From Mactromeris polynyma (Eukaryota > Mollusca > Bivalvia > Venerida > Mactridae), in NCBI GenBank assembly GCA_032209605.1, contig JASFXZ010000016.1:4030001-4094000 (forward strand): 64,000 bases of DNA, written 5' to 3'. The notes beneath the pieces were generated by a model that made no database searches, was not told where the DNA came from, and worked only from the letters and a program-made list of their open reading frames with translations. A program made the translations under genes and the position numbers. Every line of letters begins with the position of its first letter. The stretch's first letter is position 1. Shown here piece after piece: positions 49,640 through 62,090 of this stretch.

Positions 49640-50513
49640 ATTTTTATTTCTGGGGCCCACCTTCCCCCTCCCCCTAATTTTGTTTTACTGTTTCAATTTG
49701 TTTATTCACAAAAAGAACAGAAGTCTTTGGAGGACACCCTCCCCCTCGCCCCAAAGCATACCCATCCCCCTCTTTTTTTAATTTTTTTTGAATATGTTTA
49801 TTACAGGTCTTCAACAAACTATTGGAGCGCGGCAACCTCCCCTCCCCCTCCCTCAATTTGTTTTACTTATTCAATGCTTATTTCAAAAGCCTTTTACTTT
49901 TTCAATTTGTTTAAATCTTAACACACGAAATCAACAAAAGTATTTGGAGGGCACCCTCCTCCTCACCCCAAAGCATACCCCTCCCTACTCTATTTTTTTT
50001 ACTTTTTGAATATGTTTATTTCAAGTCTTTAACAAAAAATTGGAGGGGGGCACTATCCCCTCCCCTTCCCTCAATTTGTTTTTACTTTTTGAATGTTTAT
50101 TTCAAGTATTCAGCAATTTTTTGGAGGGGGGACCCTCCACTCCCCCTCCTCCCCCGAGTTTTTTTACTTTTTCAATTTGTTTCATTCAAAAATCTTCAAA
50201 ATAATTTGGAGGGGGCACCCTCCCCTCCCACTCTCCCCCTTATTTTTTTTTTACTTTTTCATTTTTTTTTTCATTTTTAAACTCTCAACAACAACAAAAG
50301 TATTTGGGGGCGATTTTAGTGGGGGAGTGGAGGGTGCCCCCTCCGGATTTTGTTTTACTTTTAGAAAATCGTATGTATAATGATGGTTACTATTCACTTT
50401 TTCAATTTGTTTAATTCTAAACTCATGAAATCAACAAAAGTATTTGGAGGGCACTCTCCCCCTCGCCCCAAAGCATACCCCTCCCTACTCTATTTATTTT
50501 TACTTTTTGAATA
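49640..50513. repeat. C-rich inner repeat block (left)
   Basis: Loose repeats of about 100-120 bp combining tttttactttttcaatttgt, tatttcaagtctt-caacaa and ggagggcaccctccccctc. It continues after the pogo-like insertion at 54399-54645 and is inverted at 55895-56560. Confidence 0.82.
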
Positions 50514-53500
50514 CAGTAAAACTTCGAAACCTCGAACTACCGTCGGACCTAGCAATTATTTCGAGCCATCTATTGTTCGAGGCATCTACGGTACACGCGC
50601 GTATATGTCCTAACTGACAGTCAAAGCGCAGAAATGGGCCCATTAGGTACACAAATCACCATTCAAATATTTTACCCTAGATCATTATTTTCCTCTACGA
50701 AACATCTTTTGAAATACAGCTATGGTGCATGGTTTTCAGATATTGCGTTTTGAAAATACATCGTACTAAGTGCATATCGTGTCAGGTTTTATGGACGGTA
50801 TAACGTCGCAAAACACCCATACTTAATTTCAGCTATGTTTGAAATATGAATATGTTGAATGATTCATTGAAATACTTGCTTGAGATTGATATATCCACCT
50901 TATGCAGTGAAATTATCAAAATATCAATAAAAGATTAAGAAATAAAATATCTAATAAATTTTCTGCACAGTGTAATTTTGCTGTCATTTCTACATCTACT
51001 GAAGAATGAACTGTAGGTCAAAATCTTAAGTTAATTATATTCAATGCTTTCATGCAGTTTTAATTAAACGAGAGGCGTCTATAGCGGTGCATGTTTGAAG
51101 AATCGAATTTTCTACAATGTCTATAACGATTCAGCAAATAATAATGATAATTTCCAATATTTAACAAAGCATGTATTTTGCATATCGCATTGCAAAATTA
51201 ATCTTCCTTTTATGAAAGGAGCATAAATATGTTAGTCTCTTATAACGTATGATTTTGGGCTATAAATAGAATTTTACATAAATTTTGTAAAATATTGTAG
51301 CTTAAATTACTCTGCAAAGTCGAATAATAGAATGCATTCAGACATTATATAGGGGATAACGTGTTTGTAAACAAAACAACCCGATTCCGCGCATGCGCCG
51401 TTAACTGGTGGGCAAAAGGGTAAAGGGCGGCGGCGCCGTACTATACAACTAATATGGAATGAAAGACGCGGCGGTAGCCATTAATTTCTTTAATATTTGA
51501 CATACAATAATAAATTTGGCATCATTTGAAAGGTAATGCTCCCAGCTTTCCCACGACATAAAAATAATGAAAATCAGAGGTTGTTTTGGTTTTCAAATTA
51601 GACTCTGAAAATGGGCATTTTTCCGTTTTGGTTCGAAAAACACGGCTGTAGGTATTTCAATTCTCATTTTTACATATGTGCATCAAATCGATACCAGATC
51701 AAAGGCTTCCAAAAATAAAAAATAAAAATCAGTGAATTTTCTGCATCAGAATGTGACTTTGAAAATGAGCACATTTTACGACAAATTATTTTCAATTCGT
51801 TTAGGTTCGAAAAACACGGCGGTGGGTATTAGAATTCGTATTAATCAATTTATGTGGATAAAGTTGGTACCAAATAAAAGATAATGCACCCAGCTTTCTA
51901 ACAATGTAAAATGTTGAAATGTGCGAGTTTTCCGAAAATAATTTTTTAATATGACTTTGACTTTTCTGTATGTGTATGTGCATAAATAATGTGTTATGTG
52001 TGAAATGCATCAATAGTAATTGTTAACATGTACACATATCTAACAAAGACAACAACGTGATATGTTTAATTGTGCGTCTATTTACCTAATCTTAATTTTA
52101 CATTTAGCATTAAAACATATTCAGCATTTATTTTAGTGTCATTCATACACACACATATTAAGACATAGCGGTAGATAAATAAATACACATATATCACATG
52201 TTAAACAGTTTGTCAATCAACTTTGTCTGGGCTGGCGCTAGGTTGAAAGAGTTGGTAGTCAGATTTGATAAACAATTAAATTGTATGGGAATAAATCTTT
52301 GCGACATGTAATGGTTTGAATGGAGTCTAATGGATTCTTGCCTAGCGCTATCCTAGATTTTTACGTAATACATAAAGCATATTATCATTGTTCGGCAGTG
52401 CACAGTCAACTTCTCTACCAATGACAAAGTCTACAAAGCCAAGACTCCGTTTTAAATAAGACTAAATTCCTGTACAACTCACGTGATACCACTCAATTCT
52501 GCTTGATTTGTTTTCACACATCTTACAACATTTTTAATGACATCCGGTAATTTACATGTAGGCCTACAGATGTATTTTATTGTTTGAGACTTATCTTCTT
52601 TACAAGTCATTTTCATAACTTTTTGAAACGGTTCAGATTTGTCATTTTCTGAGCATTTTATGAGATGCATCCTCATAGCGGGAATATCAAATCGAACATT
52701 GGTGATTTCACGATTAAAGTTACAATGCACAAGTTCTGTAACATATGCACAACAATCGGATGTGTTTGTTTGCCTTTATACATCAGGTATTAAGTTTTTT
52801 AGATTCGCCCACATACATTTGTGACAGCTGTATGCTGATATTTGTGTTCACAGTTCTGTTGTGTGGAGTTGAGTTTGTTAACACTCGCCACCGGGATATC
52901 AAAAACATAACATAAACATAAACGGAGCCAGTTGAATGTTTTTATACGACGTTACCCATTGGTAAACTTCCGTCCATCAGCATATAAAAATAATTGACAC
53001 TTCTCAACTTTATTTGTATATATGTGTCTGATGGTGACAGCAAAAACTGATTGGATGCATATTGGACTCCCACTGGGCCAGACACTGTGAAATGCTGATA
53101 AGGGGGCTGAATAAGATTGATATCTAGATAGTGCACGCCTGGGACACTATTGTTTATTGCATAACATTATATAAGTTGTCCAACCCAATACTGGCCTTGT
53201 TTCTGCCTCTGTTTCTGATTTTTATCATGTTATCTTATACGTATAATTTCTGGAATTTGTAGAAGTATGTGTTGCAGGATTTAATGAAGATTTCGGAAAT
53301 AATCCTAATAGTGTAAATTAATATCTGTCCCTATCTTGAAATGTCCGTCCCCACACTTAAGTATTTGCTTTAAAGACTGTAATTGTCAATTTTAAGAAAT
53401 AATGTTTACTATATGAACTTCTGACATATATTATAAAATCTTTTGGATGATAATAATAGACACAATATCCTTATTTTATAAAAAAGATGACAAATCTTTG

Positions 53501-54396
53501 TATTTTTAGTTGCAGTAGTATAAAATAATTATGAAGTTGATTTTTTCTTTCTTTCTGGACAAAATAAAAGTTGTCTATGTACATAAATATTTCCTAAAAT
53601 GACTTTTATTCACACTTAATAATAGTATACATAAGGGGACGGACATTACATAGGTTGATGAGTCGACGGGTCCAGTTTTTCCTGTCAATGGCAAATAGCT
53701 ACTGTTTCCTTCGATCTTAATTCTACTCATTAGGAATTCTGTGCCATGCTCTCATAAACCCTTTCCCCGCTTGTGTGTACAACCAACAACTATGAAAGAC
53801 TGAATCATAACTTAAAGAATTAACAATTTAGATAAAGCGAATTAGCGTTATAAACAATATGGCGCTGTAACCGGATATCGACTTTCTGCCCACCAGCAAT
53901 GTTTACATTTCTATAGCCGGTGCGTGTGACGTCACGGCGTTATCCCCTATATTACATCGCGATAACGCAAACAACCTCCAGCGAACTTATTCAAATTACT
54001 GAAAGAATGTCTTGCCTACTGACATTCAATGCAGGAATCCTCTCCAGTCGGGAATCTCCTCTAATCCGGACTTTATAGTTTGTCCGAGGGGTGTTGGGAT
54101 TAGGGACTTTCCACTGTACATGTGGTGTCGCCAACCTACCCGTCAATAAACAATAGAATATCAAGCGGTCAATGAAAGGTGTGAATTGTTGTATTGTTCG
54201 ACCTATCTATGGTGAACAATGAATGAAATGATAGCTAGGGACCCCAAATCTTGTTCGAGTGTTCGACCTATCTCTGTTCGAGTGATCTACTGTTAGATAA
54301 TATGAAATAAGAAGGGGTTTCGCCGGGACTTAAGAACCTGTTCGAGGTATCTACTGTGTTCGAGCCAAAACTGTTCGAGGTTTCGAAGTTTTACTG
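50514..54396. mobile_element. pogo/Tigger-like element, TA target, interrupted by copy C
   Basis: A 24-bp TIR (CAGTAAAACTTCGAAACCTC + GAAC) is inverted at 54373-54396, flanked by TA on each side (50512-50513, 54397-54398). The empty site can be read from a sister repeat at 50001-50030 (actttttgaatatgtttatt), which confirms insertion at TA. The element's own sequence is about 1.28 kb without a readable transposase. The rest is the nested 2.6-kb element. Confidence 0.87.
51348..53951 (-). mobile_element. TIR element with Ulp1-like remnant, copy C (full length)
   Basis: TIR TATAGGGGATAACG at 51348-51361 is inverted at 53938-53951, with TTA duplicated on both sides (51345-51347, 53952-53954): 2604 bp. 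The minus strand has the conserved 64-codon frame (52942-53136). It also has a frame at 52479-52730 continuing the protease C-terminal part (NVRFDIPAMRMHLIKC). The catalytic segment has a stop and a small deletion (QTNTSDCCAYVTEL). TTA target and 14-bp TIR suggest a PIF/Harbinger-like family; the C48-type protease is an accessory protein in several invertebrate transposons. Confidence 0.85.
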
Positions 54397-54542
54397 TATG
54401 TTTATTTCAAGTCTTCAAAAAATTTTTGAAGGGGAACACCCTCCACTCCCGCGCCTCCCCCGAGGTTTTTTTACTTTTTCAATTTGTTTCATTCATAAAT
54501 CTTCAAAATAAGTTGGAGGGGGCACCCTCCCCCTCCCACTCT

Positions 54543-54574
<32 letters not shown>

Positions 54575-54794
54575 CGCTCAACAACAACAAAAGTATTTGG
54601 GGGCGATTTTAGTGGGGAGCGGAGGGTGCCCCCCTTCAAATTTTAAATGACAACTAGTTGAATATACTATACTTACTGTATCTATCGTGGTAGTGGTAAT
54701 GTACTACCAACTAGCCATCAGTATTGTTTCTAATCTGATAAGAGTGATCAGTAACATACCTTGAAGATATAAGAGGTATTTAGAGTCACACCAG

Positions 54795-55084
54795 AGGTGC
54801 GTTTTTAGAGGTAGGGGAAATAAGCAAGAAAAGATAGCCAATGTAGAAAAGGTAGCTGTCTAAAAAACGCTTGAACGATTCGCTAGCTACAAAATGGCGC
54901 GCGCCAGACCACACGACACTGTTCCGCATGGACGCCATTTTGTTTAGCAAAGCTAGCACTGTCAAAACACGCTACCTATCTAAAGATAGGTGCTACTTTC
55001 CCTACGTTTAAGAAACGGCACCGCTACTTTCCCTACCTAGCGCTAGGTAGAATTCTACTTTTCCTACCTATAAAAAACGCACCT
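54795..55084. mobile_element. CAG-flanked MITE, copy 1
   Basis: 290 bp with TIR AGGTGCGTTTTTAGAGGTAG. CAG flanks it at 54792-54794 and 55085-55087. A 3-bp CWG target fits PIF/Harbinger-type MITEs. Confidence 0.88.
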
Positions 55085-55087
55085 CAG

Positions 55088-55378
55088 AGGTGCGTTTGTT
55101 AGAGGTAGTGGAAGAAAGCGAGAAAAAGTTAGCCAATGTAGAAAAGGTAGCTGTCTAAAAAACGCTTGAACGCTTCGCTAGCTATAAAATGGCGCCCGCC
55201 AGACCAGACGACACTGTTCCGCATGGACGTCATTTTGTTTAGCAAAGCTAGCACTGACAAACACGCTACATATTTAAAGATAGGGGCTACTTTTCCTACG
55301 TCTAAGAAACGGCGCCGCTACTTTTTCTACGTAGCGCTAGGTAGAATTCTACTTTTCCTACCTCTAAAAAACGCACCT
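55088..55378. mobile_element. CAG-flanked MITE, copy 2
   Basis: 291 bp, same orientation and about 90% identical to the first. It shares CAG 55085-55087 and is bounded on the right by CAG 55379-55381. Confidence 0.88.
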
Positions 55379-55381
55379 CAG

Positions 55382-55894
55382 GGTTAGAATTACAAACCCA
55401 TGTAGAGCAATTAATTAGATAAACATGTCGCTTATTTCATGGATTTCTAATCAAATGGGGGCTAAACTCTAGACTGAGTATTCATTGCAATACCGCACAT
55501 TTCACGGGTCGTCCGTTTGATCAGTTTATGACAGGCTTAAATTGTCGTCTATGTTGGTTCTCTACACGCGTCGTGTAAACAAACTCATGTCAAATTCATT
55601 ACAAAGCTAAGCGCTCATTGGTCAGCAGTAGTCGCTTATCTAATCAGATATCGCCTTACATTACAGCGGTAGGCGGACCTTATCTTTTCACAGTCTAATA
55701 TTTATTGTTCTAATATTGTTTAAAGCGTTGGGGGGGGGGGGGGGGACCTGATAATAGGTATGTTTATACAACAAATGCACTGCTGATGTCTCGCTTGATT
55801 ACACGAACGCTTAACGATTAATGACAACCCCAGAAATTTACGGCGACTTATTTTTTGGCTTACTTTTGAAAATTAATAAGTAATAAGTAAACAA
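55382..55894. other. Loop region of the foldback element
   Basis: Noncoding; a G-run lies near 55732-55745. No gene is seen. Confidence 0.5.
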
Positions 55895-56560
55895 ACAAAT
55901 TAGGGGAAGGGGGGGGGGGGGGGTGCCCCCTCCAATTTTATTTGAAGACTTTTGACATAAACAAATTTAATAAGTAAAACAAAAATTAGAGGGGCAGGAG
56001 AGGGGAGAGAGATGGTTTGGGGCGATGGGGGAAGGATGCCTCCAAAGACTTTTGTTGTTGTTGTTATTGTTTAGAGTTAAGAAATAAAAAAAATGAAAAT
56101 AGCAAAAAAATAATTAGAGGGAAAAGTGGGAGGGGAGGTTGACCCCTCCAAAATTCTCCTAAAGACTATTGAAATAAACAAATTGAAAAAATAAAAAAAT
56201 AACATTTAGAGGGGGAGGCGGAGGGGAGGGAGCACCCTTTCGATTTTATTTGAAGACTTGAAACAAACGAATTAAAAATAAATAGAGTGGGAGGGGAGGG
56301 GAGGTAGAGGGGGATGTTTGGGGCGAGGGGAGGGTGCTCTTTAAGACTTTTGTTGTTGGTGTGAGTTAAGAAATAAACAAATTGAAAAAGTAAAAACAAA
56401 TTAGGGGGAGGGAGGGGAGGGGAGGTATGCCCCTTTTTTGAAAAAGATAGAAAATATATTTTGTGAGTTTAGAAATAAACAAATTGAAAAAGTAAAAAAA
56501 AATAGTGGGCAGGGGAGGTAGGCCCCTTATTTGAAAAAGATAGAAAATATGTTTAGAGGG
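55895..56560. repeat. G-rich inner repeat block (right)
   Basis: Inverted counterpart of 49640-50513: gaagactttt-gaaataaacaaattgaaaaag units alternating with gggaggggagg stretches. Confidence 0.8.
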
Positions 56561-56574
56561 CGTGTACTAGGTCT

Positions 56575-59130
56575 GTATTCAAATATTAAAAAAAAATCGA
56601 TAACGATGTACGAGCTGGCTCGTTATTGGGCTCCAGATATGTCATGATTCGCCGCTAACAAGTTCGAATGTTGATGTCAGTGCTAGCTCTGGTTACGATA
56701 TTAGGAAAGTATTTAAATATTTAAAAAACACTCGAATAACGATGTACGAGCTGGCTCGTTATTGGACTCCAGATATGTATTCGCCGTGGTAAAGTTTGAA
56801 TGTTGATGTTAGTGCTAGCTCTGGGTTCGCTGATAAGTCTGTATTCAAATATTCAAAAAACACTCGAATTACGATTAACGAGCTGGCTCGTTATTGGGCT
56901 CCAGATATGTATTCGCCGCGGTCAAGTCGAATGTTGATGTCAGTGCTAGCTCTGGGTTCGATATTAGGTATGTATTCAAATATTTAAAAAAACACTCGAA
57001 TAACGATGTACGAGCTGGCTCGTTTTTCATATCCAGATATGTATTCACCGCGGTCAAGTTCGAATGTTGATGTCAGTGCTAGCTATGGGTTCGGTTATAG
57101 GTCTGTATTCAAATATTTGAAAATCACTCGAATAACGATGTACGAGCTGGCTCGTTATTGGACTCCAGATATGTATTCGCCGCGGTCAAGTTCGAATGTT
57201 GATGTCAGTGCTAGCTCTGGGTTCAGTAATAGGTCTGTATTCAAATATTTAAAAATCACTCGAATAACGATGTACGAGCTGGCTCGTTATTGGACTCCAG
57301 ATATGTATTCACCGCGGTCAAGTTCGAATGTTGATGTCAGTCCTAGCTCTGGGTTCGGTTATAGGTCTGTATTCAAATATTTAAGAAACACTCGAATAAC
57401 GATGTACGAGCTGGCTCGTTATTGGACTCCAGATATGTATTTACCGCGGTCAAGTTTGAATGTTGATGTCAGTGCTAGCTCTGGGTTCGGTTATAGGTCT
57501 GTATTCAAATATTTAAGAAACACTCGAATAACGATGTACGAGGTGGCTCGTTATTGGACTCCAGATATATATTCACCGCGGTCAAGTTCGAATGTTGATG
57601 TCAGTGCTAGCTCTGGGTTCGGTTATAGGTCTGTATTCAAATATTTTAAAAACTCTTCAATACCGATTAACGAGCTGGCTCGTTATTGGACTCTATATAT
57701 GTATTCGCCGCGGTCAAGTTCGAATGTTGATGTCAGTGCTAGCTCTGGGTTCGCTACTAGATCTGTATTCAAATATTTAAAAAACACTTGAATAACGATG
57801 TACGAGCTGGCTCGTTATTGGACTCCAGATATGTATTCACCGCGGTCAAGTCGAATGTTGATGTCAGTGCTAGCTCTGGGTTCGGTAATAGGTCTGTATA
57901 CAAATATTTAAAAATCACTCGAATAACGATGTACGAGCTGGCTCGTTATTGGACTCCAGATATGTATTCGCCGCGGTCAAGTTCGAATGTTGATGTCAGT
58001 GCTAGCTCTGGGTTCGGTAATAGGTCTGTATTCAAATATTTAAAAATCACTCGAATAACGATGTACGAGCTGGCTCGTTATTGGACTCCATATATGTATT
58101 CACCGCGGTCAAGTTCGAATGTTGATGTCAGTGCTAGCTTTGGGTTCGGTTATAGGTCTGTATTCAAATATTTTAAAAACAATCGAATACCGATTAACGA
58201 GCTGGCTCGTTATTGGACTCTAGATATGTATTCGCCGCGGTCAAGTTCCAATGTTGATGTCAGTGCTAGCTCTGGGTTCGCTACTAGATCTGTATTCAAA
58301 TATTTAAAAAAAACTCTTGAATAACGATGTACGAGCTGGCTCGTTATTGGACTCCAGATATGTATTCACCGCGGACAAGTTCGAATGTTGATGTCAGTGC
58401 TACCTCTGGGTTCGGTTATAGGTCTGTATTCAAATATTAAAAAAAACACTTGAATAACGATGTACGAGCTGGCTTGTTATTGGACTCCAGATATGTATTC
58501 ACCGCGGTCAAGTTCGAATGTTGATGTCAGTGCTAGCTCTGGGTTCGGTTATAGGTCTGTATTGAAATATTTAAGAAACACTCGAATAACGATTAACGAG
58601 CTGGCTTGTTTTTCGACTCCAGATATGTATTCGCCGCGGTCAAGTTCGAATGTTGATGTCAGTGCTAGCTCTGGGTTCGCTACTAGATCTGTATTCAAAT
58701 ATTTAAAAAACACTTGAATAACGATGTACGAGCTGGCTTGTTATTGGACTCCAGATATGTATTCACCGCGGTAAAGTTCGAATGTTGATGTCAGTGCTAG
58801 CTCTGGGTTCGGTTATAGGTCTGTATTGAAATATTTAAGAAACACTCGAATAACGATGTACGAGCTGGCTCGTTATTGGACTCCAGATATGTATTCGCCG
58901 CGGTAAAGTTCGAATGTTGATGTCAGTGCTAGCTCTGGGTTCGCAACTAGATCTGTATTCAAATATTAAAAAAAACACTTGAATAACGATTAACGAGCTG
59001 GCTCGTTATTGGACTCCAGATATGTATCCGCCGAGGACCCGTTTCGAATGTTGATGTCAGTGCTAGCTCTGGGTTCGATATAAGATATGTATTCAAAAAT
59101 ATAAGTCGAATAACGATGTCAGAGCTGGCT
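56575..59130 (+). repeat. Right arm: 132-bp tandem array, about 19 units
   Basis: Inverted copy of the left array. Plus-strand open frames of 261 (57006-57791), 178 and 85 codons repeat ELARYWTPDMYSPRSSSNVD. Units differ by a few bases (gtacgag/ttaacgag, gccgcggt/accgcggt). Confidence 0.92.
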
Positions 59131-59202
59131 CTGTATTCAATCTGGGTCGGTATTCAATGTTGATGTACGATGTACGATTGCCGCGCCAACTTCACTCAAC
59201 TA

Positions 59203-59425
59203 GAAAAAATACATTATTTGTCATATTTTCAACACACTATGAGAAACTTGTCCTCCGGACAATTGTAAAATGTGTCATCCACCTGGTCATACACGTTACA
59301 TGTAAAAAATGACATTGAAACAGCAATAAAAACATACACATTTAATGTTAGATGTCTTATATATTACACACTTTATCAATTTTTATATACAAAAGTATCA
59401 AAAAAGAGATACTTTTTATTATTTT
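59203..59425. other. Short spacer, nothing recognised
   Basis: AT-rich; no feature is seen. Confidence 0.4.
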
Positions 59426-60075
59426 TTATAAGAAAAATGATAAGACTTCTGCTTGTAATTACCGACCAGTTTCTATTTTAAGCATTTTGTCAATTTTTTT
59501 AGAACGAGTTGTCTATGACCAGATCGAATCACATTTTAAAGATAATGGACTATTTTATGATTTTCAGTCTGGATTTAGAAGTGGTTTCTCAACCGATACG
59601 TGTTTAATCCTTTTAACTGATTATATTAGACTTGAAATGGACTCTTTTATATTTACAGAAGGCTTTTGACACTGTAGATCACTCCAATTTACATTTAAAA
59701 CTTCAAGCCTCAAGTCTTGGTAATGATATTTTGAGATGGTTTAAATCTTATCTTTCAGACAGACAACAGCTTGTAGATGTGTCTGGGTCACATTCTAAAA
59801 GTGTGCGTCTATCACATGTGGTCTACCACAAGGGTCTATACTTGGACCGCTTTAATTTTTAATATATGTCAATGACATGTCAGCCATAGAAAAGAAAACC
59901 TTCTGCTTTATACTGATGACTCGGCTATTCTTGTTTCATGTAAAGATAAGTCTCATGTTGAGAAAATGTTATCAGAAGATGTTGCTCTTGTTAATCAATG
60001 GCTGATTGACAATAACTTGTCCCTACATCTAGGTAAAACTGAAGTCAACTACTAATCTTGATGTTAAATGCAATT
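59426..60075 (+). mobile_element. LINE reverse-transcriptase remnant
   Basis: Frames in succession give ACNYRPVSILSILSIFLERV, QSGFRSGFSTDTCLILLTDY, then (after a deletion or shift) KAFDTVDHSNL and SYLSDRQQLV, then LLLYTDDSAILVSCKDKSH, which contains the YxDD catalytic motif. This is the RT palm of a jockey/CR1-type LINE. Frameshifts make it non-functional, and both ends are missing. Confidence 0.8.
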
Positions 60076-60426
60076 ATTCAACAATTAAGTCTACATAAAG
60101 TTTTTCACACCCGACTAAGATATTATGCAATCTATGAACGAAAGTCCATTAAATAATGACCGTCCTTCTTTGGTCCACAAGTAAGTCATATATTAAACTA
60201 ACTGTTCATAAAGAATAACGGTATATATACGTTTACATATGATTTTACATTTACCCCTCACAAAAAACGTTGCATAGTTATTGTTCGAGCATTTACAAAA
60301 ATAAAACAAGGATACCTTTATAAGATATAGGGTGTAATTATGATATAACAATTTGAGAAATACATAATTCATGCATTTAAATACTTCACATTAGTCCATG
60401 CCGTTTTATACTTTTGTTATGCCTCA

Positions 60427-61330
60427 TGCCCCCTTCACATACACGGATTTTTCTTACGAGTCCTTACGGATCGCACAAATTCACGGATCCTTACGATTTG
60501 GCCACTTTTACGACCGATTATAGAGTTGTTACGAGTTGTTACGAACTATTTACGGTTTATTACGGATTATTACGAGTTATTACGATGTATTTACGGCAAA
60601 ATTCCACGATTTGTTACGAGTTGTCACGGATAACTACGAGCAACTTACGGGCATTTTACGAGCTTTTTACGGAATGTTACTATTCATCGAAGCTTTTACG
60701 TGTTAGTTACGACCTGTTTACGTGTTGTTGCGAATAGTTACGAGTTAGTTACGAGTATTTACGAGTCCTTGCAATTTTGCTGCTTTTATACCTTTCCCCA
60801 AATCGTAAACGATACGTGAGAATACGTAAAGTATACGTATATATTCGTAAAGTACTCGTAACTACACGTAAAGTGCTCGTAATAACTCGTAACAATCCGT
60901 AAAGCCATCGTAACACGACCCGAATGAAATCGTAAACAACACGTAATCACTCGTAATAATCCGTAAATAATCCGTAAACAAATCGTAAACTAACCGTAAC
61001 AAATCGTAAAAAAAATGGTTACGAGTCAATTACGGACTCTTGCGAGCAGTTTACGGATGATTACGTGTTGTTGCGAGCGGTTTACGATACTTACGGATTG
61101 TTACGAGTTATTTACGGAAAAATCAATCCGTGGACAATCGTAAGAAGATTTTTGACATGTCAACAAATTTGCCTCTCCTTTCACGGATCCTTAAGAGTGT
61201 CTGCGAGTTGTTGCGAGTTGTGACGAGTTATTTACGGATACCAGCGAGTTATTTACGGATGCTTGCGATTGACTACGAGTTGGCGATCCGTAAGGACTCG
61301 TAAGAAAAATCCGTGTATGTGAAGGGGTCA
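60427..61330. mobile_element. 904-bp TIR element filled with TTACGA-type repeats
   Basis: TIRs of about 47 bp (cttcacatacacggattttt...) are inverted at 61284-61330, with candidate TSD TCA (60424-60426, 61331-61333). The interior consists of degenerate short units: ttacgagttgttacgga orientation in 60500-60780 and 61020-61280, and cgtaa orientation in 60790-61010. There is no coding capacity. Confidence 0.82.
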
Positions 61331-61333
61331 TCA

Positions 61334-62090
61334 GTCACATTTGCTCTACGGCTAGGATACGGCGGCCGTAGACCCCCGAAATCGAGAGATACCTCTGCGG
61401 TGGCCTCAGGGTCACGGCGTATCCCGATCTTTTACAGGCCGTAGGGGTCGCCGTAGGATTATAGCGCGGAGTTATAACTTTTTTCATTTCGACGTTCTCG
61501 GTAGCAATAAGACATGCCGTAGCCATGCACGGTCGCCGTAAGGCTGAGTCTATTGCGTTGACAGACAGTGTTTTATAATAATCATGCATGGATTTTCATA
61601 AACAGTGGCTTTGAACGTAGGGGAAACATGATTATTAATCGTCCACAAAAACGCTTTGCAGAGATTTTGTGCTATCTATTTTGTGTTGATCTGTTTTGTT
61701 TGTTTTCTTAAACATTGCAGTATGTCAAGTATAAGTACATGCTTAAATGAATGTTGAAACTAGTAATGATAATCTTTAGCTGCAATCTAGTAACCTGGTA
61801 CACGATATCTGCTGAACAGGTATCATCCCGTTCAAGGTCGCGAAATCATAATTAACTAAATATCAGTTAGAATGTATCGTCTGCTAGCTATTTACTTCTA
61901 CTGTTGAATACGAAAAGCTAGACCAATCTGCCATCTGTTCATCATAGATTACACCCAACCGGGCTTTTAAATGTAAAGGCAGTCGTTGTGTCTATCAACC
62001 GCACCACAACAAACGTTTATGCTTCAATTATGCAACGCACAATTCTGAAATCGATGGATAAATAATGTAATCATTCCTATTGACTTGCAG
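61334..62090. other. Upstream of the SAMHD1-like exons
   Basis: A CG-richer patch (61345-61560, cggcggccgtagacccc) of unknown nature, then AT-rich sequence ending in an acceptor (ttgcag 62085-62090). The preceding exon of the gene was not identified. Confidence 0.4.

Larger units (their letters stand above)
47256..59202. mobile_element. 12-kb foldback element with tandem-repeat arms
   Basis: The outer termini (TAGTTGAGTGAAGTTGGCGC at 47256, inverted at 59183-59202) are near-identical for about 130 bp. Inward of them each side has an inverted array of a 132-bp unit (about 47330-49580 and 56575-59130). Inside those lie inverted C-rich/G-rich repeat blocks (49640-50513 plus 54399-54645, versus 55895-56560), so the arms extend about 3.3 kb. 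The motif ctagtacacgccctctaaac marks the array/inner boundary on both sides. No transposase is readable. Flanks show no convincing TSD. Confidence 0.82.
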
